Shown here: one piece after another, positions 35,630-45,246 of the stretch
Numbering within the stretch: the first letter of the stretch is position 1
Layout: each line of letters opens with the position of its first letter
Origin: Telmatactis stephensoni
Lineage: Eukaryota > Cnidaria > Anthozoa > Actiniaria > Isophelliidae
DNA: 64,000 nt
Assembly: GCA_029948255.1 (NCBI GenBank)
Contig: JALIZF010001204.1
Coordinates: 62,001 to 126,000 of the forward strand
Reading direction: 5' to 3'
Made by a program: the position numbers and the translations under genes
Notes under the pieces: generated by a model
The model's database searches: none
Told to the model about the DNA's origin: nothing
What the model saw: the letters and a program-made list of their open reading frames with translations, nothing else

Positions 35630-35893
35630 GTCCGGACACACGGTGCAACTTTTCCCGAAATGTTTGCTGAAACACCGCGCGCAACACGGTTGCACCGTGT
35701 GTCCAGCACTGAAACATCTCGTGCAATGTTGCGCGCAACAGTTCTGAAAAGTTGCAGAAGTAGAACTCGATCCTACTTCTGCGGCTGTTGCGCGCAACGT
35801 TTCGCGAAACATTGGAATAGATGGACACACGCTGCAACATTGTGTTGCGCGCGATGTTTCAGCAACTGTTGCACCGTGTGTCCGGGAGCTTTA
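35630..35893. mobile_element. MITE (GTCCGGACACACGGTGCAAC termini)
   Basis: GTCCGGACACACGGTGCAAC mirrors GTTGCACCGTGTGTCCGGGA, and GTTGCGCGCAACA palindromes repeat inside. Confidence 0.85.
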
Positions 35894-36194
35894 GAAGGTC
35901 ATGAACTGATCACACAAAAAACATGCCAATATCATCAACATCCTAAAAAATCCAATAAAATTTACTTTCGAACCCGTTATGGCTAAGGCCTTAATAAGCT
36001 CGTATGCGAGGTTTCAAAGAAATTGTACGATTGGATAAGATTTGGCAAAGGAATATGTAAAAACAGTGTCGTTTGAATATCGACTGGCATCGACAAATGC
36101 GCCTACTAAATACAATTTCGAAAACGCCATTAGAGAATAATTGAAGTAGTTTAAGGACGATAAAATTGATGCATTATTGGCGCGAAGCGAGCAA

Positions 36195-36432
36195 GTTAAG
36201 GCGGTGATACACGAGACGATTTTTAACGACGATTTTCCGCGCAACGTTGCAACAACTTGCAATATTTTGCGTTGCGAGTTTCTGACTTGGATTCAAACCT
36301 CGCAACGCATTGCCGAAGCGAAAATTGCAAGGAAAATCGTTCCAAGTGTCATGTTACACGAGAACGATTTTTAACGCAACGCCGTTGCGCTGAAAATCGT
36401 CGTTAAAAAATCGTCTCATGTAACACACTTAA
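36195..36432. mobile_element. MITE (GGCGGTGATACACGAGACGA termini)
   Basis: ACACGAGACGATTTTTAACG mirrors CGTTAAAAAATCGTCTCATG. It resembles the 35029-35254 element at its ends. Confidence 0.8.
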
Positions 36433-36477
36433 GTTTGAGTCACCTTAAGAAATAATTTCTCAGGCAATTTCTCATGG

Positions 36478-36742
36478 CAATTGCCCTATCGCATAATGAT
36501 GTCACACCAAAACATTTTATTGTTTTGACGCTAAGGATTATGGTCGCCAGAGGGGATCAGAGTGATTGCATATCAAATAAAATGCAGATGAGCAATCACT
36601 GATACATGATATATAGTCAAAACTCGACACATTGAAGTTCTACTTCGAAAAGGAATATTAATATAGGTCCCAATTTCCACTGTTTCTGAGCATCTATCCC
36701 CAATGTAAACATACTGTGACGTCTTATGCGATAGGGCAATTA
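36478..36742. mobile_element. MITE (CAATTGCCCTATCGCATAA termini)
   Basis: CAATTGCCCTATCGCATAAT on the left mirrors CTTATGCGATAGGGCAATT on the right. From 36750 to 37800 the sequence is AT-rich with no gene seen. Confidence 0.8.
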
Positions 36743-37455
36743 ACATTCACTAAAATTTCTTTTGAACATAATATAAATTATCTGAAATTATAGTTTGATT
36801 GTCAAGTGTTACAAAGATGTAAGTTTTTTTCGGAAAAAATGGATATAAGATGGTCTCATATTGAAACTATCTAGTATTCCTTCAAATGATACGATTTTTG
36901 TCGCATCATTTGCATATTGATGCACTTTAGTGGCTTTTTATCAAAAAACTATGAATTTCAATTTTTGAGTATATTCTTTTACTGAACATTTATTTTTAAG
37001 ACTCTTATCGACTAAACGAGGAAACATGTTTCTGGAAACCGTCAAAACAAATTTGAAGAAGAAATTCATTTCCTTAAAACAAGCACTTTTTATCTCAACA
37101 TTGTGTAATGAGATATAAAGTTGAAATTAATCAAAAGTACTTGTCTTAAGAAATCTTTTTCGTAAAATACGTATATGTAGAACAACGTTTTGAGGCAAAT
37201 GTGGTTCTTGTCTGAGGACACAATTTTGAGAAAATTAAATGCTTGTTTTAAGGAAATTACAAATATGAAATTTAAGAGTGCATTATTGTTGCAATACATC
37301 ACTGATGTATTGACATATTTAGCAGTACTTCTGCAGAGTGAAGAGTGAAAAAAAAAAAAGAGAATTGTCAAAGATCTTTGCAGCCTAGATTTATTGCTTT
37401 GTCAAACCAAACTCAGATTAATCACTTCATGAATTTACATATTCTTACATCAGAA

Positions 37456-37461
37456 TTTATT
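37456..37461 (-). promoter_or_regulatory. Candidate poly(A) signal of the secreted-protein gene
   Basis: This is the first AATAAA on the minus strand after the stop, about 360 bp downstream. Another is at 37390-37395. Confidence 0.35.
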
Positions 37462-37824
37462 ATCATGTACAGATCGATAAATAATTAACGCATACTTTGG
37501 TTGGATGTGAGTGCAGCTGAATTAATTGAATAAATAAACTACCTGCAGCTTTCTTCGGAATTAGATTTTTGCGTTGCAACAGTGAAATATTGTGTTACGA
37601 TTCGATTTCTTGGTATTTTTTGACAATATGTGTCATTAAATAATATATTTAGGTGAGTAAATTTAGGGTTTTTCCTTATATTAGACTTGAAAAACCATCT
37701 AGTGTTTTATGAGTGTCAGTTCTAAACAACACAGTAAACATTTGAAATTTACATGCTGTGCAAAGAGAAATATTAAGCAATTATCAGCTGTGCTGACTTA
37801 TTACATTCATCAGCTCCAATCTCT

Positions 37825-38622
37825 TTACTTGTACAATGTAAAGAACAAAATACCTGATAAGATAACAACGAACATACTGCTAGAAACCAGCCCAGACTTA
37901 TCAGGATTCGTCGCATACATTCGAACGACTGTACCGTTCATGACACTTCGTATTTGTGTGCAGTTGGTATTTGGAATAATTGTTCCATTGTATTTCACGA
38001 TGGTAGAAACTTGTATGGAACGGTCGAGGATGCTCTTGTCGATTACTATAGTTTGGTTTTCGCCAAAGTGTTGTGTTGCTTTCATTTCGTTTCCTTCGGC
38101 GTAGCGAACCTCCGTATTTACAAACGTTACGGACACATTTGGCACAATAACACCACTTTGTTGTCCACTCATACACACCGATCCACTGGAATCCAACATT
38201 TCTTCTCGAGTGAAATTCACTCTAATTGCTCGTTCTTCAGGTATTACAACTTCGCTTCGATACAAAGGATATCTGCCTCTGTATACAGGGCCTGTATGTA
38301 GAGTATAGCGAAAGAACAAGTAACCAACTAACACCTTGGTCGCCAAGCTCGGTTTTGTTCGTACTTTAGTTTGTTTGACGATTACTGGGGATGTCGATGT
38401 TCGTACAGGAATGGAAGTGAACTTTGTGGGAAGGGTTTTATATGGGCCATATTTTTGTTTAACTGTAGATCTTGATCGTGTGGATCTGGTAGATCCTGAA
38501 CGGGTTCTGGAGCCTCCACGACTTCCACGAAATCCACCTCTTGCGCCTCTAGCGGCGGACACCGATGGCTCTAGCAAGATCACCCCAAGTACAACGATTA
38601 TCAAACCCAACAGAATCTTCAT
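37825..38622 (-). CDS. Predicted secreted, glycosylated, C-terminally anchored protein with an Arg/Gly/Ser-rich N-terminus
   Basis: A single exon encodes 265 residues from the ATG at 38622. An in-frame ATG 16 codons upstream (38670) is less likely because the signal peptide starts at the inner Met. Order: signal peptide 1-23 (MKILLGLIIVVLGVILLEP then SVSA), basic RG/SR/RST-rich region about 24-52, Lys/Thr/Pro linker, a short hydrophobic VLVGYLFFRY, an aromatic GRYPLYR segment, then an extracellular-looking domain with six N-glycosylation sequons (NFT, NVS, NQT, NGT, NCT, NGT) and two Cys (SVCM, NCTQ). A final SGLVSSSMFVVILSGILFF suggests a GPI signal or membrane anchor. The plan recalls the Shadoo/prion layout, but I see no sequence homology and the function is unknown. 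It is uninterrupted and probably real. Confidence 0.75.
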   Translation of the reverse strand: MKILLGLIIVVLGVILLEPSVSAARGARGGFRGSRGGSRTRSGSTRSTRSRSTVKQKYGPYKTLPTKFTSIPVRTSTSPVIVKQTKVRTKPSLATKVLVGYLFFRYTLHTGPVYRGRYPLYRSEVVIPEERAIRVNFTREEMLDSSGSVCMSGQQSGVIVPNVSVTFVNTEVRYAEGNEMKATQHFGENQTIVIDKSILDRSIQVSTIVKYNGTIIPNTNCTQIRSVMNGTVVRMYATNPDKSGLVSSSMFVVILSGILFFTLYK

Positions 38623-38877
38623 CGTGTTTGTACAGCAAGACTTGTTTGTTACAGCAAGACGATCTGACAAAGTATTGTCTTCGTTACGTTCACTAAGATA
38701 AGCAAAGATTACGTCACAATCAATAGAGTATTACCATATCCCACTGTGCTTAGCCTATTTGATGTAATCGAAATTAAGATTGATTAAAGTTATTATCTAT
38801 TTGTTAAGGTAAAAGGTAATAACTTCATCTAGCTATACACGATCAAAATAATCCACAGGGGATCATCTTTTGTATTG

Positions 38878-38985
38878 AAAATCGTATAGAAAACATAGAA
38901 AATAGAAATATATAGAAAATGTTTGTATAGAAAATATAGAAAATATAGAAAATAGAAATATATAGAAAATTTTTGTATAGAAACC
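38878..38985. repeat. ATAGAAAATATAGAAAAT short tandem repeat
   Basis: Repeated TATAGAAAA units 5' of the secreted-protein gene, ending in a C run. Confidence 0.85.
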
Positions 38986-39424
38986 CCCCCAAGCTCGTAC
39001 AATATCAGTAGTAATTAAAATAGATAGGTATTCGTAATCAGTTTTGAAAGCTTTCAAATTGCACAACAGTAAAACCCTGCATAAGAAAAACTGCATATTA
39101 AGAACCTCCAGGCTGAAATAACAAATTTTAATTTGCAAAAAAAAAAAAAAAAAAAAAAAGCGCCCATAAAAAGGACCTATTCAGCCTGAAATGAGGTACT
39201 TACTAAATGAGGTACTTACTAATATAAATAGAACGAATTCGTTCAGTTTTCGCACTTTATTACATGCTAAGGACTAAGCTCTGAATATTCTAATGAGCTG
39301 TACTACTTCAGAAAAGTAATAAAAAATACCTACAGAACACAATTAACTGCAAAATGTACGTAAAGGGAAATAAAATAAGTTTTATTTTCATTTTTCAAAG
39401 TCAGCTATCCTTTCAGGATCGGAC

Positions 39425-39535
39425 CCCCCCAAAAAAGACAAAACAAAACAAAACAACAACAACAAAAAAACAACAACAACAACAACAAACAAACAAACAG
39501 AAAAGAAAAACAAAACAAAACAAAACAATATTTAA
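39425..39535. repeat. A/CA-rich simple repeat (CAA)n and (CAAAA)n
   Basis: A low-complexity tract. The Lys/Gln/Thr-rich frame across it is not a gene. Confidence 0.9.
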
Positions 39536-39830
39536 AAAGACAGTTTTCTAGAACTGTTCAAACCTTAGCTTGGTTAATTGATCGAATTTTTTAGCTTGTG
39601 TTTTGGGCTTTTTCCTTGTTCGTGCAACTCCAAAATAAGCCGAGCTCATTAGCATGTAAAACTGCAGTATACGAATTCGCTCTAATTACTTTATACTAAG
39701 CTCAAATACACATTTACAAAGCAAAGGGTTATGAATATATGAATACATGAATCTATTACATGATTTCAGTTGGGTGGTTTTCGGGTTGAGTTGATGTACA
39801 ATGAAAACTATATGTATATCAATTTCTGTA

Positions 39831-39958
39831 CATCGGTTCTTATCAGTGGTCACACATAGCATCCAAGCGAGACTTCAGGGTACAAACTGGAATAATCCTT
39901 TGTGTGTACTCTGGAGCCTCGCTTCAACGCTTTGCGTGTGACCACTGAGCCGATGTAT
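39831..39958. mobile_element. MITE (CAGTGGTCACACATAGCA)
   Basis: CAGTGGTCACACATAGCATC with GCGAGACTTCAGGGTAC mirrors GTACTCTGGAGCCTCGC with GTGTGACCACTGAGCCG. Confidence 0.8.
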
Positions 39959-40235
39959 GGAAAATGGTAAATAAAACTCTTCATGTTCAATATTCTATTA
40001 ATTACAGCAAGTTTTAATGAAATACACTGTATAAGGAACATTATTTTTTTCCTATAAATAAAAACCTGTTAAGAACCGGTTCTCCCAAAAAGTACCCCTT
40101 TTGGGCACAGCACCCTCCCCCTATAAGGAGTAACACCCCGGGAAATTCTAGTGAGTAAGGAAACACCTACATCCTTGATAGACTTACACTCAGAGTCAAA
40201 TGAGCATTTAGAACCTCTCTTTACGTGCACTTAGC

Positions 40236-41465
40236 TTCTTTATAATGGATAGGTCTCCACAGCTGGAATCTCCATACATTTCCTTATAAATGAAACCTCT
40301 ATAAAACAGACACCTCTCTATAACGGACAGGTCTCTATGTCCCAACAGCAGGAATCTCCATACATTTGCTTATAAATGAAACCTCTATAAAACAGACACC
40401 TCTCTATAACGGACAGGTCTCTATGTCCCTACAGCTGGAATCTCCATACATTTCCTTATAAATGAAACCTTTATAAAACAGACACCTCTCTATAACGGAC
40501 AGGTCTCTATGTCCCAACAGCAGGAATCTCCATACATTTGCTTATAAATGAAACCTCTATAAAACAGACACCTCTCTATAACAGACAGGTCTCTAAGTCC
40601 CAACAGCAGGAATCTCCATACATTTCCTTATAAATGAAACCTTTATAAAACAGACACCTCTCTATATAACGGACAGGTCTCTATGTCCCAACAGCAGGAA
40701 TCTCCATACATTTCCTTATAAATGAAACCTTTATAAAACAGACACCTCTCTATAACGGACAGGTCTCTATGTCGCAACAGCTGGAATCTCCATACATTTC
40801 CTTATAAATGAAACCTTTATAAAACAGACACCTCTCTATAACGGACAGGTCTCTATGTCCCAACAGCTGGAATCTACATAGTTACATTTCCTTATAAGTG
40901 AAACCTTTATAAAACAGACACCTCTCTATAACGGACAGGTCTCTATGTCCCAACAGCAGGAATCTCCATACATTTGCTTATAAATGAAACCTCTATAAAA
41001 CAGACACCTCTCTATAACAGACAGGTCTCTAAGTCCCAACAGCAGGAATCTCCATACATTTCCTTATAAATGAAACCTTTATAAAACAGACACCTCTCTA
41101 TATAACGGACAGGTCTCTATGTCCCAACAGCAGGAATCTCCATACATTTCCTTATAAATGAAACCTTTATAAAACAGACACCTCTCTATAACGGACAGGT
41201 CTCTATGTCGCAACAGCTGGAATCTCCATACATTTCCTTATAAATGAAACCTTTATAAAACAGACACCTCTCTATAACGGACAGGTCTCTATGTCCCAAC
41301 AGCTGGAATCTACATAGTTACATTTCCTTATAAGTGAAACCTTTATAAAACAGACACCTCTCTATAACGGACAGGTCTCTATGTCCCAACAGCTGGAATC
41401 TCCATACATTTCCTTATAAATGAAACCTTTATAAAACGGACACCTCTATATCACGGACATTTTCC
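40236..41465. repeat. 86-bp satellite array, forward (about 14 copies)
   Basis: The unit includes GACACCTCTCTATAACGGAC, AGGTCTCTATGTCCCAACAG and GGAATCTCCATACATTTCC. Two larger blocks are themselves repeated (variants CAGCAGG/CAGCTGG, TATATAACGG, ACATAGTTACATT), showing higher-order duplication. The AAACCTCTATAAAAC core resembles pogo/Tigger-type termini. Confidence 0.93.
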
Positions 41466-41619
41466 CTAAGGCCTTTGATGTAAAACACCTCTTTATATCA
41501 CGTACAACTGAGCTGGTATATATGGACCCTTATTGAGTTGGGTGGAATTAAGGAATGGCCGAAGAGGACGTGTGTGTGTGTGTAGATTTTCCCGTTTTAT
41601 CCTGAACAAAATGTTAAGG

Positions 41620-41768
41620 CTATTCACGACTCTTAAAACTCCAGTACATGCGGGCTTAGCCTCACTTCTGCGATAGAAAAACAAATTAAAGAAGAAATTA
41701 GAATAACAAAACAAATAGTCCCTGGATTCGAGGCTAAGCCCGCATGTAATGGAGTTTTAAGAGTCATG
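41620..41768. mobile_element. MITE (TTCACGACTCTTAAAACTCC termini)
   Basis: GACTCTTAAAACTCCAGTAC with ATGCGGGCTTAGCCT mirrors AGGCTAAGCCCGCATG with GGAGTTTTAAGAGTC. Confidence 0.85.
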
Positions 41769-42207
41769 AATACTTCATGGAAACTGATGTCGAAAAATGA
41801 CTCAAAATCTGCAGCAAAACGGCTAACTCTATAGTACATGAAAAATGCCAAAAAATGCGGGCCAAAAATCGACACAAGAGCTAAAGCCCATCCCCATGGA
41901 TAATACCAAAAAATGGCACAAAAAGGTGTAGCCCTTGTAAAATGGGCAGAAATGGTCCAAAATCCAAAAAGATCAAAATCCCCATGCAAAATCTCATAAA
42001 ATGCCCCTAAATCGACAAAATGTAAAATCTATAGCGCAGACAAAATGCTAAAACAGACCAAAATAAACAAAAAGCATTTTTTTTGTAGCATAGAGACCTG
42101 CAGTTTAGAATTTGGAGTTATCCTTTAGATCATGGAAATGTTCTATTGTATCCTTTGGAAATGTTCTATTAGCCTCTATTGTATCCTTTGGAAATGTTCT
42201 ATTGTAA

Positions 42208-42369
42208 TTGAAGGGTTTCTTATGAAAATGGCCTAAGTGACTCTTTTTTGATAAATTTTTTCAATGGTATAAAATGATATCAATTAACTTTCCTATGCCA
42301 AAACATCAATGTCTGGACATCCATCAAAAAGTCACTTAGGTCATTTTCACAGAGAACCCTTCAATTGTA
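42208..42369. mobile_element. MITE family F, copy 2
   Basis: ATTGAAGGGTTTCTTATG with AAAATGGCCTAAGTGAC mirrors GTCACTTAGGTCATTTT with GAACCCTTCAAT. Confidence 0.85.
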
Positions 42370-42575
42370 GGCCTTGGACTAGTTGTTTGAGAGAGGATTA
42401 GCGCTTATCTAGGGTTATTAATGTCGATGGTTTTCTTTAGATTTATCACTGAGTTAACCCGCTTCGAACAGCAGGCCCCAGATTTCTGCGGATGCTCGAC
42501 TGACGTGGATTGGTCCCCTCACTACCCTCCCACAGTAATCAAACTGCATGCACAAATAAAGTAACCGAAAAGCAG

Positions 42576-42692
42576 GTGTCGGTTGTACGAAGCTTGGATA
42601 AGCGAACCGCCGGATAAAACCTTATCCAGCAGATATAATTTATAGCTCTTATCCTGTGGATAACTTATCCAGGCTTCGTACAACCGGCTCCA
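42576..42692. mobile_element. MITE (GTCGGTTGTACGAAGC termini)
   Basis: GTCGGTTGTACGAAGCTTGG mirrors CCAGGCTTCGTACAACCGGC, and GGATAAG/CTTATCC repeat within. Confidence 0.85.
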
Positions 42693-43239
42693 GAAGTGTA
42701 GCTAGATAAAATTTTGGAGTGAATCATTTTCGAGGAGCAGAAGAGCAGGGAAGGGGAGGGGACGGCAGACTAAATAGCCTCCAGGAAACCGCTTTAGAAG
42801 TTAGAATGATGACTTGAACTAAACAAACAACACGTCATCTAAGTGTTTCAATGCTCTTTACTAAAAATAGGTCTAAATGACTATTGAATTTTGTGCAAAT
42901 ATTAATGATGTGACTTTATAAACTAAACGAGTTTTCTAACTATTTTTTGCAAAGAAAAACGAGAAAAGTTATCACCTTTGATGAACGCGCGCGAGGTTCT
43001 TTTTACCTGCAAAGTTGTTTTGGCAGTCAAATGCGAGCGCAATCACGTAATCACTACGATACTGGAGCGCGCGCTATATAAAGAGATTTTTACCAACTTC
43101 AGTTTATTCACGAATATTATTTTAAAAGTTGTGTTACGTTTGTTGCTCAATTCAAAATTAATTGGTACGTTTTGAGATTCTGAAGAAAGCCACTTTGATG
43201 CAGTCCTCAATGTCTGGGCCAATCACGAGCGCTGGTTTT

Positions 43240-43482
43240 GAGAGATTAAGCATCACGGTAAACGGCAAACGGCAGAGAGGATCACGTGACCTGCTTTTTT
43301 CGCTTCTGGCGTTGCTGTTTTAACGCGAAAGTGGGTCATTTTGTGTTTGCCGTTAACGTGAAAAGTTGCTCTTTCGTTTGAGTACCAAACGCGCAACGCC
43401 AGCCGCGAAAATCGTAGGTCACGTGTTCCTGTCTGCCGTCTGCCGTCTGCCGTTTCCCTTGAACGTGATGCTTAATCTCTCT
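43240..43482. mobile_element. MITE family A, copy 3 (best preserved)
   Basis: GAGAGATTAAGCATCACG mirrors CGTGATGCTTAATCTCTC. It has the same interior as the copies in the UGT intron. Confidence 0.88.
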
Positions 43483-43766
43483 CTCGGAAAATAACGCCGT
43501 CTCTCTGTAGATCAAAATGATAGAAGAATCGCGAACTAATTATAATTGCGTACAACTGCCTTGACAGCGGACATATACGAGTATGTTTTCGATTAATTCT
43601 TTATATCATTATTATTCTCTATTATATTTAAGTAGTTATAGCAAGATTAAGTTTGAAGCGCAAAGCTGATACCATTGCCACTTCTTGGCTACAAGTTGCA
43701 ACTTCTTCCACGCAATGTTGAGAAGTAGGACCCGATTCGCAACAGTTGCAAGAGTGGATGCATAAA

Positions 43767-43921
43767 GTAGAATTCGTATGACTGTGAAAACGGCACCGCA
43801 CGGTCACGGCACGGTTACGCCAGGAATTTCAAATGTTTTTATAGACAACACGGCACTGACACGGCCACGGTACGGCGCGGTCCGTTTCACACTCACCACT
43901 CACCACTCATACGAAAACTAC
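43767..43921. mobile_element. MITE family D, copy 5
   Basis: AGTAGAATTCGTATGACTG mirrors CACTCATACGAAAACTACT. It is nested in sequence rich in CGCAACGTTGCAAG and GTTGCAAC like the 35.6-kb element. Confidence 0.85.
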
Positions 43922-44173
43922 TCAACAACAAAACAAAATAAAATAAACTGCAAAGTGCAACTCGTCTGTTAATTACACGCAACGTTGCAAGAAAAGTTGC
44001 ATCGTGTGTGTTCCGTTAGTCTGCGTGTAGGATGTACGAAGTTGCTTGCGTAATACTGAGTTTACGTATGTTGCTTGCTTATACTGTATGGAGTTAATGT
44101 ACTTTTTGTCACTAGCGATTTAGCAAGCAACGTGCGTAAACTCAGTTAAATTATTCAGTGCTGATTAAGGAGT

Positions 44174-44305
44174 AGAGCAGATTTCGTATCACGGCACGGT
44201 TACGGAAAGAATTTCGAATGTTTTATAGACATCACGGTACTAACACGCGGTCAACGTGGTCCGTTTCACACTCACCACTCACCACTTATACGAAAACTAC
44301 TCTAG
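44174..44305. mobile_element. MITE family D, copy 6
   Basis: TAGAGCAGATTTCGTATCAC with a deletion just inside the left end. The right end is CTTATACGAAAACTACTCTA. Confidence 0.8.
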
Positions 44306-44328
44306 CTAGAGTAATTTCCGAGAGTGAT

Positions 44329-44334
44329 TTTATT
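44329..44334 (-). promoter_or_regulatory. Candidate poly(A) signal of the amine oxidase gene
   Basis: First minus-strand AATAAA after the stop, about 540 bp downstream. Confidence 0.35.
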
Positions 44335-44394
44335 TAACCCACGAAAAAAGATAACCATTTATATTAGTGAAATACTTGTCTTTGAAAAACAAAC

Positions 44395-44475
44395 ATACAA
44401 AACAACAACAATAACAACAACAACACAAAATAAAATAAAAACAAAACAAAAAACAGAAATAACAACAAAAGAAAA
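44395..44475. repeat. (ACA/AAC)n simple repeat
   Basis: A low-complexity CAACAACAATAAC-type tract. Confidence 0.85.
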
Positions 44476-44873
44476 CAATACATCGTCCGTCTTTACTATT
44501 ACTTTGCCATTTTTTTTCATGGGATAAATATAATCAAGTATAAAATGGACCACAGACGCTGTGCCGTGAAGTGACTTAGCGTCGGAACGATACGATAAAT
44601 CCCTGGTATCCAGGATAGTGTTAATGTCGTGTTACCTATAAGATTGCTTCCGTAATCGTGCCGTGATCAAGCCGTTTTCACAGTCAAACGAAAACTGCTT
44701 GCCTGTGGTGTTAATCTGGAGTCAGTTCGAAAAAAACTTGTACTCTGAACTTACAAGCGCAGTTGTTGAGAACAGTAGTGGCTACAAGTGTAGATAACAA
44801 GTGTAAAAGAAAATAATGCTTACATAAATGAGAGTTGGCTCAGGTAAGAGAAGCTCCCACCCCGTTCAGTACG

Positions 44874-45246
44874 CTAATACTTTCCATAAAAGTTCAAGCT
44901 TTCATTTCTAGGAATACAGACGGGGCCTGTTGGTGTTCCATAACGATCTACACTAGGACCACTCTTTTCAGGGGTGATCAGAATAGCATTCGTGGAACCA
45001 ATCGACGGGTCTTCGTTGAAGTAGTTAAACGGCCTTATGTAGAAGCGAGCAACGCTTCCCGCTGTTGCAGTATTGGGGATATCTTCAGAATGAGGTATAT
45101 GCATCATTCCAATGGTTACCCAGGCAACCAAATCTTGATTGACGATATTGTCGTTGTCTTCGATGTATTTTCTGAAGTCCACCTGAGGGTCGACGCCCGA
45201 GTTTTGGTTGTAAGCAGAAGAACTGTATCTTTCGTTGTCTTTGTGC
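44874..45246 (-). CDS. Amine oxidase exon 3, third copper ligand and C-terminus
   Basis: The acceptor TTGTTCAAG ends at 45247. The exon reads HKDNERYSSSAYNQN, DLVAWVTIGMMHIPHSEDIP, RFYIRPFNYFNEDPS and ends ESLNFYGKY with stop TAG. In-frame sequence upstream of the acceptor is intronic. Confidence 0.94.

Noticed and set aside
37825..38622. True prion-family member
   Set aside because: Only the order of segments is similar; no shared sequence is visible, so homology is not claimed.
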